DNA of 64,000 nt from Rossellomorea pakistanensis (GTDB lineage: Bacteria > Bacillota > Bacilli > Bacillales > Bacillaceae_B), in assembly GCF_016908495.1 (NCBI RefSeq), contig NZ_JAFBDZ010000001.1:744001-808000 (forward strand), given 5' to 3'. The translations under genes were made by a program, and so were the position numbers. Within the stretch, counting starts at the first letter, position 1. Each line of letters opens with the position of its first letter. The notes under the pieces are model-generated. The model did not search any database, was not told where the DNA came from, and worked only from the letters and a program-made list of their open reading frames with translations. Below are positions 1-7,995 of this stretch, piece after piece.

Positions 1-399
1 TTCAATATAATCCTTATCTTTAGGATCTACTGCATTCTTTATATCAAGTCCGGTTGCGACCCATACCCTCGTATTCCCATATGTGACTGGTGTATCAAAT
101 GGCATCTGAAATGAAAAAGGCAATTCTTTCTGTTCATTCGAAGAAATGGTAAAAGGTTCCGATATTCTTACCTTCTCTATTGGAGCATAATCCGTATATT
201 TTTTATCATCAGATTCACGAATATAGGTCGTATATAAAGTTAAATAGATTGAATCGATATGCTGCTCAGAATTTCCGCCTTTTATGATGACAACACCGTT
301 GACTTCTTCTCCTCCAAAATAATTAGACTTTTCTAATTTAGTATCTACTGTAGCAGCACCAATTCCAATACTTGCAAATACCTTGTTAAAGAATGACAT
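1..399 (-). CDS. spo0M: Sporulation-control protein Spo0M, N-terminal part (cut by window edge)
   Basis: The first 133 codons are present; the gene runs off the left edge. The protein begins MSFFNKVFASIGIGAATVDT, and the beta-rich arrestin-like body follows (LEKSNYFGGEEVNGVVIIKG, then a segment with LTLYTTYIRESDD). This matches the start of the Spo0M family, cytoplasmic proteins with an arrestin-like fold that influence sporulation in Bacillus. The ATG at 397-399 has an AGGAGG-type ribosome binding site just upstream on the minus strand. The kinase gene lies 53 bp upstream in the same direction, so co-transcription is possible. Family identity is clear; the C-terminal half cannot be judged. 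Confidence 0.9.
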   Translation of the reverse strand, partial: MSFFNKVFASIGIGAATVDTKLEKSNYFGGEEVNGVVIIKGGNSEQHIDSIYLTLYTTYIRESDDKKYTDYAPIEKVRISEPFTISSNEQKELPFSFQMPFDTPVTYGNTRVWVATGLDIKNAVDPKDKDYIE

Positions 400-452
400 G
401 GCTATTTCCTCCTTGGGTGAACTTATTAATTTTTCAGGATAAATATAGGAAT

Positions 453-1232
453 TCACCTACTTAGATCGGTTATGATTTCTTTGTAATCTTTATAGGGTTC
501 CTCAATTCCAAGTAATTTTCTCAACACTTGTCGAGTTCGAGAAGAAATATCTAGTTCTTCCTCCCAAGACTTCTCTTTTAGATCAAAATCATGATAACAA
601 GAATAGAGTAGAAATAAATAAAAATGCCCCAATGCGTAAAAATCACTGGTTACTGCTCTTTCCCGCATATAGTCCTTTTGCTTATGAACTTCTATATGAG
701 AAGTTGATTGGATACGTGTACATAATCCGAAATCTATGATTGATAATTCTTCCTGATTCCAGATAATATTTGGTAATCTCAAATCTCTGTGAACATATCC
801 ATTTTCATGAATGAAACCAACTAGCTTGATTAATTTTAAAACAATTTGAGCTGAGCTCTTTTCATCAAAGCACATTTTATCCTTAAATACTAAAGTTTCG
901 AATGTTTTTCCTTCTTTATATTCCATTACAAAATATGGTGATTTCCCTTCCACTCCTTGTGAAAAAACGGAAGGAAAGGAAGAATGGGATATATTTCGGA
1001 GTATACTCGCTTCATATTCTATAAAATTTTGACCGTTATTAAAAAAGCGTTTATATGGTCTTAACCTTTTAAGTACATACCTTTGCTTCGTATTCCTATC
1101 TCTTACTAAATATGAAGTCCCGTAGCTCCCTTTCCCTAACTCTTTCACTACTACGTAATGATCAATAGCATCACCGTAGGAATACTTTTTTTCAAAACTA
1201 TTGATTAGACCCTTCCAAATTGATGTAATCAT
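453..1232 (-). CDS. Hanks-type Ser/Thr protein kinase, small soluble (YrzF-like)
   Basis: This is a 259-residue single-domain kinase. It shows a glycine-rich loop GKGSYGTSY (about 33-41), the ATP-binding lysine K55 (YVLKRL), the catalytic loop HRDLRLPN (148-155) with Asp150 and Asn155, and the DFG motif (167-169). No membrane segment, PASTA or regulatory domain is present, so it should act in the cytoplasm. The C-lobe is short. The ATG has a poor ribosome binding site, but it lies only 12 bp after the stop of the upstream K/H/S/Y-rich gene, so translation is probably coupled. Kinase activity is well supported by motifs; the substrate is unknown, although the neighbouring small basic protein is an obvious candidate. 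Confidence 0.9.
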   Translation of the reverse strand: MITSIWKGLINSFEKKYSYGDAIDHYVVVKELGKGSYGTSYLVRDRNTKQRYVLKRLRPYKRFFNNGQNFIEYEASILRNISHSSFPSVFSQGVEGKSPYFVMEYKEGKTFETLVFKDKMCFDEKSSAQIVLKLIKLVGFIHENGYVHRDLRLPNIIWNQEELSIIDFGLCTRIQSTSHIEVHKQKDYMRERAVTSDFYALGHFYLFLLYSCYHDFDLKEKSWEEELDISSRTRQVLRKLLGIEEPYKDYKEIITDLSR

Positions 1233-1244
1233 CCCTAATGAATT

Positions 1245-1406
1245 TTAACTACTGTAAAAGCTAGAAAAACTACGGCTTTTATACTTCTTCTTATAATGAT
1301 GATGACCGTAATGCTTGTGCTTATGAGATTTGTATTTATATTTACGATCACTGCTCGAATAACGATGGCTGCTGCTAAGGACTTTTTTCATTATTTTTTT
1401 TAACAT
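1245..1406 (-). CDS. Small Lys/His/Ser/Tyr-rich basic protein, possible spore-coat type
   Basis: This 53-residue protein starts MLKKIMKKVLSSSHRYSSSD and continues with K/Y/H-rich repeats (KYKYKSHKHKHYGHHHY) and a Ser-rich tail (SRSFSSFYSS). It is low-complexity, strongly basic and full of Ser and Tyr. An AGGAGG ribosome binding site sits 7 nt before the ATG. It is 12 bp upstream of the Ser/Thr kinase gene on the same strand. Composition resembles the Ser/Lys-rich tails of coat proteins CotB and CotG, which are phosphorylated by the CotH kinase in Bacillus. By analogy it may be a kinase substrate or coat component; this is inference. The reading frame itself is convincing. Confidence 0.65.
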   Translation of the reverse strand: MLKKIMKKVLSSSHRYSSSDRKYKYKSHKHKHYGHHHYKKKYKSRSFSSFYSS

Positions 1407-1669
1407 TGTTAAACCTCCTAAAGGATATATAAGAATATACGAATGAGAAGACGTAATGGTTTCAATCTTGAGAGTAAATCTGAAATTATTTCATTATTAG
1501 ATAAAGTTACAATTTTTATTTTATCAACCATAGTAACATTCTGACCACTAATATAATTCTCTATTTTATGATAGGTAGTCAAGGAAGAATAATTGGTTAA
1601 ATAAAAAATGAAACAATCAAGAACCCTTATAAGTGTAAATACAAAACAAAAATAATCCGAACTGCTAAA

Positions 1670-1722
1670 AGAGCCTACCCCCTCTCCCTAAGTCTAGATT
1701 TAGTGGAGAGGGGGTAGACTCT
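1670..1722. terminator. Strong hairpin terminator downstream of yozD
   Basis: An 18-bp stem with one mismatch (1670-1687 with 1705-1722, core CCCCCTCTCC/GGAGAGGGGG) closes a 17-nt loop. It lies downstream of the minus-strand yozD gene and is followed by short T-rich stretches on both strands, so it could work both ways. The rest of 1407-1858, a stretch without a gene, shows nothing else I can recognise. Confidence 0.7.
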
Positions 1723-1858
1723 TTAAAAAGAAAGTATAAAAGTTTGGAGTATTTACAGTCGGATTGGGTTATCAGGTTCCAGCTTTTGTACTCGAACCTT
1801 TTGGACATAAGCCTTTTCTTTTTCATATGGGCTGTATGTAGAAGGAATTCTGTAAGGT

Positions 1859-2038
1859 TCACAAATTCTCTTCTTCCCAATCTTCAGCAATAATACTTTT
1901 AGATATTAGATATTCAAAAGTGATATCGGCGATCTCTTCTAGTTCCTCTTCAGAAGGAACATATCCACGTTCCATTAGTTCTTGATAGAAAAATTCTGCA
2001 ATTTCTTCTGTATCAATAAAAACTTCTATTTCACGCAT
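1859..2038 (-). CDS. yozD: YozD family small acidic protein
   Basis: This is a 59-residue protein, very acidic and probably helical, starting MREIEVFIDTEEIAEFFYQE and ending DWEEENL. It matches B. subtilis YozD, which lies in the same yodN-yozE-yokU-kamA neighbourhood. I chose the ATG at 2036-2038, because a good ribosome binding site (AAAGGGGGCGATGTT) precedes it; an in-frame upstream ATG at 2062 would put that site inside the coding region. Function is unknown in any organism as far as I know. Confidence 0.85.
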   Translation of the reverse strand: MREIEVFIDTEEIAEFFYQELMERGYVPSEEELEEIADITFEYLISKSIIAEDWEEENL

Positions 2039-2164
2039 AACATCGCCCCCTTTGTAATTCAATTTATGATGCTAATAAACCATATATGCAAGCCTTAATA
2101 ATTTTTCATAAACAAACATGGACGAGCATAGAATGAAACATAATCTATTTAGGAGGATGAAAAA

Positions 2165-2320
2165 ATGGGTATGACGATAATAAAGGCAGTTGAGAAGGAC
2201 TTAAACAATGCAGAGGGAATGATTATAAAGGGCATGGAGAAGGTCCTTCATTTTCTGTTTATTTCCTTTTGTTTACTAACCATTCCAGTTTTCATTTATA
2301 CCGTTACTCTTTTTCTCTAA
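2165..2320 (+). CDS. Small single-pass membrane protein, uncharacterised
   Basis: This 51-residue reading frame has a perfect AGGAGG ribosome binding site (2151-2156) 8 nt before its ATG. The N-terminal half is charged (MGMTIIKAVEKDLNNAEGMI...) and the C-terminal half is a hydrophobic helix (HFLFISFCLLTIPVFIYTVT). It is one of the few plus-strand genes here and converges on yodN, overlapping its 3' end by 17 bp. The start signal is strong enough to believe the gene; I do not recognise the family. Confidence 0.6.
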   Translation: MGMTIIKAVEKDLNNAEGMIIKGMEKVLHFLFISFCLLTIPVFIYTVTLFL

Positions 2321-2960
2321 TTTTAGATTTCGTTTCAGAGTAGTTTTTTAATTGTTCCAAAATCGTTTGCATTTTCTTCTTATATTTAGTGTCTTTAAAC
2401 ATTCGATGGAGAGTTTTATAATCATTATAAAGATCCAGTTGTCGATCTACCCAAGAACCTTTATGCTTTACTGGAGAAGACAATAAATTCTGTGCTTTAG
2501 GTTTCGGGGTGGCAAACACAAATCCATACTTTTGAATGTAGGCATCGGCTTGCTCACTATCAGCTATTAATGTAAGTTCATCTTCATCAGCTTCAAGCCA
2601 CTCACCATCATGAATTCTCATTAATTCGTAAATGACATCCTCCCAGGCATCATCTTTATATCTCCAGATTTCTGTTCTAAATCCTACAACCTTAAATAGA
2701 TCTTGTTCATATCCTTTAACCTTCACTAGGTCCCCGAAAAGAAAATGATATTCTATATCAATTTGCTCCTGTTCAAATATATGCCCTTCATAATCCTCTA
2801 ATAGAACAAGACAATATTCTTTAAAAAGCCCTTCACTTTCATTAACCTCGTATAAAAACTCTCCATCGAGTTGTTTTATATTCGTAATCTTACCTACCGT
2901 TCCATATATTGTCACAACGACTGTATCACCTATACGAAATTTAGGATTATTCTTCTTCAT
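2304..2960 (-). CDS. yodN: YodN family protein, KOW/SH3-like repeats
   Basis: This is a 218-residue cytoplasmic protein. Two segments look like small beta-barrel (SH3/KOW-like) units: residues about 7-55 (KFRIGDTVVVTIYGTVGKI) and about 65-130 (HFLFGDLVKVKGYEQDLFKV). The C-terminal third is helical and basic. Its position between yozD and yozE, as in B. subtilis, supports YodN. An AGGAGG sequence lies very close to the ATG. The biochemical role is unknown. Its last 17 bp overlap a convergent plus-strand gene. Confidence 0.8.
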   Translation of the reverse strand: MKKNNPKFRIGDTVVVTIYGTVGKITNIKQLDGEFLYEVNESEGLFKEYCLVLLEDYEGHIFEQEQIDIEYHFLFGDLVKVKGYEQDLFKVVGFRTEIWRYKDDAWEDVIYELMRIHDGEWLEADEDELTLIADSEQADAYIQKYGFVFATPKPKAQNLLSSPVKHKGSWVDRQLDLYNDYKTLHRMFKDTKYKKKMQTILEQLKNYSETKSKIREKE

Positions 2961-3047
2961 TTCCTCCTGTCCCCTTTATTTCCCTTTTTTATATAATATG
3001 CAGATAGTTCTTTAACGCTCATTAGTTTATTAACCATTTACACTCAA

Positions 3048-3166
3048 AAGCGGAAGCGCCTCAAACAGCCCCGACATGCATAAGCCAAGCCATAAAGGAA
3101 GGGTGCCTTTTCCCTTCCTTTATGGCTTGGCTTATGTCTCGAAGGGCTTGGCGCTGGAGCTGGACG
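3048..3166. repeat. Palindromic intergenic repeat, GCGGAAGCGCCT...GGCGCTGGAGCT type
   Basis: This element is about 119 bp with partly inverted ends (GCGGAAGCGCCT at the left, GGCGCTGGAGCTGGAC at the right). Its centre is a long near-perfect hairpin: CATAAGCCAAGCCATAAAGG pairs with CCTTTATGGCTTGGCTTATG. Elements with the same terminal words are, to my knowledge, widespread between genes of many Bacillaceae. It is much more GC-rich than its surroundings. The 2961-3347 interval has no convincing gene: an open frame at 3044-3289 runs straight through this element and is discussed as a finding. Confidence 0.75.
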
Positions 3167-3347
3167 GCTCTCAGTCAGATGAACAGGGCTGAATTCAATT
3201 CGAGGAATGCCATTATGACCTTCACATTTGATGAATTTAAAAGATTGATTAAATAAAAAATGTGACCAATGATCGTTTGTACCCTTCATAATTTTCTTGA
3301 AAGGTATTAAACAACCATATGGTCACCTATTGGTCTTCTAGCTTTTC

Positions 3348-3569
3348 TTATTTTTCCTCAGTAAGGTATCGATCCCAGGCCTCATCAAAAATGGACATAT
3401 TCTCTAAATAATGGCCATTCATCTCCAAATAAGAACTGATTTCATGATATTGAGAAGATTGTTTAGGAAAACCATGATCCTCATATGCTTCATTAGCAAA
3501 TGCAGTAAGTTCATCCTTAACTGTCGGCTGACGATATTTCATTAAAAAGTGATAAAATGATTTTCTCAT
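3348..3569 (-). CDS. yozE: YozE family (UPF0346) small protein
   Basis: This is a 73-residue helical acidic protein, MRKSFYHFLMKYRQPTVKDE..., ending DRYLTEEK. It matches the YozE/UPF0346 family, whose fold is SAM-domain-like and which is found throughout Bacilli. The short motif FYHFLMKYR and the DAWDRYL-like ending (here EAWDRYL) are family hallmarks. Its place between yodN and yokU matches B. subtilis. Its function is not known. Confidence 0.9.
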   Translation of the reverse strand: MRKSFYHFLMKYRQPTVKDELTAFANEAYEDHGFPKQSSQYHEISSYLEMNGHYLENMSIFDEAWDRYLTEEK

Positions 3570-3663
3570 TCCAAACGCCTACCTTATCCATCATCTTTTC
3601 TAAAAGGATAGCGAAAGTTTTTACGTTCGTAAAGGAAAATTGACAATTATAGAGAATGAATCA

Positions 3664-3948
3664 TTAAAAACGAAAATAATTTTTTTTAAGAAACCTTGGT
3701 ATTTTCATTAATTCTTCATGTGTTATGACTTTCCCTATTTTCGATGTATCTATAAGGTATAGCTGATCTTCAATCTCACTCACAATCTCTTCAGGCTGAT
3801 ACTCCATATTACATTCCTTGCATTGAAAAGTTGGCGTTTGTTCAATTTCGATTGCCCTAGTGCCATCTGGAAGCTCCCAAAAAACAGAGCCTGTGGTTTT
3901 TTCGACAGAAAGACTACTACACCATTCACAAGAGACAATCTTATTCAT
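3664..3948 (-). CDS. yokU: YokU, YgiT-type zinc-finger protein linked to kamA
   Basis: This is a 94-residue protein with two CxxC knuckles (CEWC near residue 7 and CKEC near residue 44), as in YgiT-type zinc fingers. I chose the internal ATG at 3948 (MNKIVSCEWC), because AAAGGAAAAAGCAA precedes it and the overlap with the kamA stop is only 8 nt, typical of translational coupling. The family almost always sits directly behind kamA, so it may support the aminomutase, for instance in assembly or regulation; this is inference from gene linkage. Confidence 0.85.
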   Translation of the reverse strand: MNKIVSCEWCSSLSVEKTTGSVFWELPDGTRAIEIEQTPTFQCKECNMEYQPEEIVSEIEDQLYLIDTSKIGKVITHEELMKIPRFLKKNYFRF

Positions 3949-5359
3949 TTGCTTTTTCCTTTTGCTGATTTTCTTCGATTTTTTCAAGGAATGCTTTATG
4001 TTTTTTCTCTTTTAATTGATCTCGCTTCTCTCTAAAATCCTTTAATGATGAATGTCCAGAATCTTGCTGATATTTCTCTCGACGATCGATACGGTTTAAC
4101 CCTTCTGGGACTAGAGAGAGTTTCTCATCTCTCATCAATCCTGAGATTCCAGATGATTTATACTTTTCATTTGTGTTTGGATAGATTTCATTAAAGTATG
4201 CATCCGCTTTACCAGCTACATAGTTTTCTGGTTCAGGATAGGTTGTGATCACTCCTTCAAAATTTCGAAGTACTACCTTATCAGCACTTTGCGAGATGAT
4301 ATAGTTAGGCTGAAGTGATATTTTCCCACCCCCACCAGGTGCATCTAACACAAAGGTTGGTACTGCATAACCGGAAGTATGGCCTCTTAAGCCCTCAATA
4401 ATTTCAAGCCCCTTTGAAACAGGTGCACGAAAATGACCAATTCCTTCCGATAAATCACACTGATAGATATAGTAAGGCCGAACTCGAATTTTTACTAAAT
4501 CATGCATTAGCTTTTTCATGATTGGGACACTGTCATTGATTCCCGCTAGGATAACCGCTTGGTTTCCGACAGGCACACCAGCATCTGCAAGCATTTCACA
4601 AGCTTTTTTAGACTCCTCTGTAATTTCAATCGAAGTATTAAAATGTGTATTTAACCAAACAGGATGATATTTTTTTAATATATTACAAAGATTTTCTGTG
4701 ATTCTCTGTGGGAAAACAACTGGTGCTCTTGTTCCGATTCTGATGATTTCTACATGAGGAATATCTCGTAAATTCTTGAGGATGTATTCTAGAATTTTAT
4801 CATTGATTAGTAACCCATCTCCACCTGATAAAAGAACATCTCTAACTTGTGGTGTTTCACGGATATAGGTAATTGCAGCATCTAATTGTTTCTTTGGAAC
4901 ACCCATTCCAATTTGTCCTGAAAATCTTCTCCTCGTACAGTACCTGCAGTACATGGAACACTGATTTGTAACTAGAAAAAGGACTCTGTCTGGATACCTA
5001 TGAGTTAAACCTGGAACTGGTGAATCTTCATCTTCTTGTAAGGGATCTTCCATATCATATTTTGTTTTATAAATTTCTTCTCCAATTGGAACAGACTGCA
5101 TACGAATTGGACAGTTTGGATCTTTTTGATTCATCAGCCATGCATAGTAGGGGGTAATGTTTAATGGGATTGTTTTGGTTGATATTTTTACGCCTTCTTC
5201 TTCTTCAGGAGTTAAATCGACTACTTTTTTTAAATCGTCTAAGGTTCTGATTGTATTCGTTAATTGCCAAAGCCAATCATTCCATTGATCATCTGTAACA
5301 TCTTTCCATAATTCGATATCTTTCCAATCCCTGTCTGGCTTATATAGATCAAATTTCAT
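3941..5359 (-). CDS. kamA: Lysine 2,3-aminomutase
   Basis: KamA is a radical-SAM, PLP-dependent enzyme that converts L-lysine to L-beta-lysine. The radical-SAM cluster motif CSMYCRYC lies at about 134-141 and the PLP lysine (PGGGGK) at about 346, the same spacing as B. subtilis KamA. The 472-residue length also fits (471 in B. subtilis). I chose the second ATG of the pair at 5359 (MKFDLYKPDRDW) over a longer frame, because the family starts there and a GGTGGAG site precedes it. It is followed immediately by yokU and preceded 203 bp upstream by ablB. Cytoplasmic and oxygen-sensitive by analogy. Confidence 0.97.
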   Translation of the reverse strand: MKFDLYKPDRDWKDIELWKDVTDDQWNDWLWQLTNTIRTLDDLKKVVDLTPEEEEGVKISTKTIPLNITPYYAWLMNQKDPNCPIRMQSVPIGEEIYKTKYDMEDPLQEDEDSPVPGLTHRYPDRVLFLVTNQCSMYCRYCTRRRFSGQIGMGVPKKQLDAAITYIRETPQVRDVLLSGGDGLLINDKILEYILKNLRDIPHVEIIRIGTRAPVVFPQRITENLCNILKKYHPVWLNTHFNTSIEITEESKKACEMLADAGVPVGNQAVILAGINDSVPIMKKLMHDLVKIRVRPYYIYQCDLSEGIGHFRAPVSKGLEIIEGLRGHTSGYAVPTFVLDAPGGGGKISLQPNYIISQSADKVVLRNFEGVITTYPEPENYVAGKADAYFNEIYPNTNEKYKSSGISGLMRDEKLSLVPEGLNRIDRREKYQQDSGHSSLKDFREKRDQLKEKKHKAFLEKIEENQQKEKANE

Positions 5360-5562
5360 CATTCTCCACCAACCTTTGAATTTTTTTCCATGAACTCTTT
5401 TTTCGGTAGGGATTAATCGAATTAAAAAATTCATTTTTAATCCCAAGAATTTTAAGTCCTTGACGTATATCCGTTTAGGATAGAAAAAAGATGTAATTTT
5501 TCATTAATGTCCGTTATGTTATATAGGCTATGATGGAAATACATATTAGTTTCACTACTAAC

Positions 5563-6414
5563 CTAATTTTGTATCCGTTTGGAAAGATCTTTTACCCAAA
5601 TATTCATGTCCTCCATTTTGTCAAAGATATAACAATTATTTACTAATCGTCCTCGATATCGATAATCTAATTGATGAAAAGCGGCATTCATTCCAAATGA
5701 TAAAGCCCTTGCAATCGTATAGGCACAATATATATTCTTAGATTTCAATTCAATTTCGAGTGCTAGGAGAAGTTGTTTCATATACCCTTTTCCTCGATGC
5801 TTAGGAAGTGTTGCACAATCTGTCATCTCTACATTAGAATACTGGGTATTGATTTCCGCAGAAGCTGCACTGACAATCTCGCCTCCTTCTTCTACAAATA
5901 AAAAAATCGTACCCGAATTTAAGCAATCTTCTAGATAATCTTGCTCTTGTAATGGTACCGGGTAGATTTCGAATACTTCTTGGTATAATTTTGATAACCT
6001 GGGTGCATCATCTATTTTTGCCTTTTTTATCCTCCCTCCCTCTATAAATAGTTCTTCTCTATCGAGTCCCCGGACTCCTGCAATTATTTCATCTTCCTTA
6101 ATCCAAAATTGATTTTCCCTTCGGTTTGTTTCTAAAAATTTCGAAACAAAATAGGCATCCCCCCCATTAAAGTAACCGTTTACAACTCCTTCAAGCTGAA
6201 ATCCTAATTCTAAAAGAAGATGAATATGTTCATTTCTTGATTTAATAATGATTTTTTCTACTCTTTCTAATCTAGCAATCTCAAGTATTCTATCATTGAG
6301 TGTATATAGATTACCTCGATAGTCATCGATTCGTATCCTCCCATTCACTCGATCAATAAAAGCTTTGGACCAAGCATCAGGGAGATCAATCTCCTGGTAA
6401 AATTGTTTCGTCAC
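5563..6414 (-). CDS. ablB: Beta-lysine N-acetyltransferase AblB/YodP
   Basis: This 283-residue GNAT-type acetyltransferase acetylates the epsilon-amino group of beta-lysine, giving N-epsilon-acetyl-beta-lysine, a compatible solute in methanogens. The GNAT core is in the C-terminal half, with the acetyl-CoA loop around residues 205-215 (PKHRGKGYMKQLL). The start is GTG at 6412-6414, with GGAGG 7 nt upstream. It lies between the aldehyde dehydrogenase gene and kamA. Expression in B. subtilis is from a mother-cell operon, so the product may accumulate or be consumed during sporulation; that is known for the relative, not shown here. Confidence 0.93.
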   Translation of the reverse strand: MTKQFYQEIDLPDAWSKAFIDRVNGRIRIDDYRGNLYTLNDRILEIARLERVEKIIIKSRNEHIHLLLELGFQLEGVVNGYFNGGDAYFVSKFLETNRRENQFWIKEDEIIAGVRGLDREELFIEGGRIKKAKIDDAPRLSKLYQEVFEIYPVPLQEQDYLEDCLNSGTIFLFVEEGGEIVSAASAEINTQYSNVEMTDCATLPKHRGKGYMKQLLLALEIELKSKNIYCAYTIARALSFGMNAAFHQLDYRYRGRLVNNCYIFDKMEDMNIWVKDLSKRIQN

Positions 6415-6492
6415 CTGAATTCCTCCATTTTTTGGAAACGGGATAATCTAAAAATCTATTTTGATCATCCCATTTCAATAGTTTAAGTATTT

Positions 6493-7914
6493 CTACAATT
6501 TAAAACTGATTAATTTCAACTCTGTCATTTCTTCAACAGCATATTTAATTCCTTCTCTACCCATCCCGCTCATTTTAACGCCCCCGTATGGCATGTGATC
6601 AACACGGAAGGTTGGAATTTCATTTACCATAACTCCACCCACATGTAATTCTTTCGTTGCCTTAAATGCATTTTGTACATTATTTGTGAAAACTCCTGCT
6701 TGTAAACCATATTGAGAGTCATTAACTTTATCAATAGCTTCATCCCAATCTTGGAATGAGTTAATATGAACTACTGGAGCAAACACTTCCTCACAAGAAA
6801 TCTTTTGGTCAAGTGCAACATCCACTAATACAGTTGGATAAAGGATAGATCCTTGCTTTTCTCCACCATGAACAAGCTTTGCCCCGTTATGAACAGCTTC
6901 TTCAATCCATTTCAGAACTCGGTCCGCATCATAGGGTGATATCATCGCCGAAACATCAGTTTCCAGGTTCATAGGATCTCCGAGTTTCAACTTACTTGTT
7001 TTGTCCACATACTGTTGAATAAACTCATCTTTAAGATCTTCATGGACAAATATTCTTTGGATAGATATACAAACCTGACCTTGAAACGCAAATGCCCCTT
7101 TCACCATTTTGGGAATAATATCGTTCAAGGATGTCCCCTTATCAACAATTACAGCTGAGTTCGATCCTAACTCAAGAGTAACTTTCTTAAGTCCTGCTTT
7201 TTCTCTTATCGATTTTCCTACTTCAGGACTACCAGTAAAGGTGAGCATACTAATATCCTTATGTCTCGTTAATAAAGTTCCCACTTCATTCCCACTACCA
7301 GTCACAACATTAAGAGCTCCTGCCGGTAATCCCGCTTTGTGAAATATCTTGGCTATTTTATACGCTGAGAGTGGTGTTTGACTTGCAGGTTTAAGGACAA
7401 CTGTATTTCCTGCGGCAATTGCTGGACCTACCTTATGTGCGACAAGATTCATTGGAAAGTTAAACGGGGTAATCGCTCCAATGACACCCAATGGCTCTTT
7501 TACAGTGTAAGCTACTCGCTCTTCTCCACCTGGTGCTGCATCCATCGGAATAGACTCTCCGTAAATTCTTCTAGCCTCTTGTGCTGCGAAAGAATATGTC
7601 ATAATCGTTCTATCTACTTCAACAAGAGCTGCTTGCATAGGTTTTGATGCTTCTTGACAAATAATCTCTGCACAACTCTCACGTTCTATCTTTAGAAGCT
7701 CTACTACATTTTCAAGTATTTCCGCACGTTTATAAGCTGGCATTGTTTTCATGCTTGACTCAAAGGCTTCTTTTGCTGCATAAATGGCTTCAACAACATG
7801 ATTTTCATTCGCTTTAGCGATCTTTGCAATTTTTTTACGAGAGTATGGAGAAAGCAAATCTGTATATTCCTTCGCTTCGATCGCCTCTCCATTTATCCAC
7901 AAATGTTGTTTCAT
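6493..7914 (-). CDS. NAD(P)-dependent aldehyde dehydrogenase inside the beta-lysine operon
   Basis: This is a full-length ALDH of 473 residues. The catalytic cysteine is C282 (GQVCISIQRI), the general base is E248 (LELGSNSAVIV) and the oxyanion asparagine N152 (TPFNFPMN); the cofactor lysine is K175. The usual GGN after the glutamate is GSN here. Overall it resembles the glyceraldehyde-3-phosphate/lactaldehyde dehydrogenase branch. An AGGAGG site precedes the ATG. Spacing to yodQ (81 bp) and ablB (78 bp) on the same strand suggests one operon. From memory the B. subtilis cluster lacks this gene, so it probably oxidises an aldehyde arising in beta-lysine breakdown; the substrate is not known. 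Confidence 0.9.
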   Translation of the reverse strand: MKQHLWINGEAIEAKEYTDLLSPYSRKKIAKIAKANENHVVEAIYAAKEAFESSMKTMPAYKRAEILENVVELLKIERESCAEIICQEASKPMQAALVEVDRTIMTYSFAAQEARRIYGESIPMDAAPGGEERVAYTVKEPLGVIGAITPFNFPMNLVAHKVGPAIAAGNTVVLKPASQTPLSAYKIAKIFHKAGLPAGALNVVTGSGNEVGTLLTRHKDISMLTFTGSPEVGKSIREKAGLKKVTLELGSNSAVIVDKGTSLNDIIPKMVKGAFAFQGQVCISIQRIFVHEDLKDEFIQQYVDKTSKLKLGDPMNLETDVSAMISPYDADRVLKWIEEAVHNGAKLVHGGEKQGSILYPTVLVDVALDQKISCEEVFAPVVHINSFQDWDEAIDKVNDSQYGLQAGVFTNNVQNAFKATKELHVGGVMVNEIPTFRVDHMPYGGVKMSGMGREGIKYAVEEMTELKLISFKL

Positions 7915-7995
7915 TTAAAAGCCTCCTCTATTTATAGATAATGCAATATCAATTCTAATGATTTCTTTACCCTAAATATATGAATTCAATCGATA

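Noticed and set aside
1665..1880. Minus-strand frame beginning MGRREFVNL
   Set aside because: It spans the strong terminator hairpin at 1670-1722 and has no convincing ribosome binding site.
3044..3289. 81-residue minus-strand frame
   Set aside because: Its second half is the GC-rich repeat; not listed as a gene, only raised as a possible interrupted frame.
7109..7342. Plus-strand frames inside the aldehyde dehydrogenase and yodQ genes (also 8312, 8801, 9292 and others)
   Set aside because: Complementary-strand shadows of well-supported genes, without start signals.
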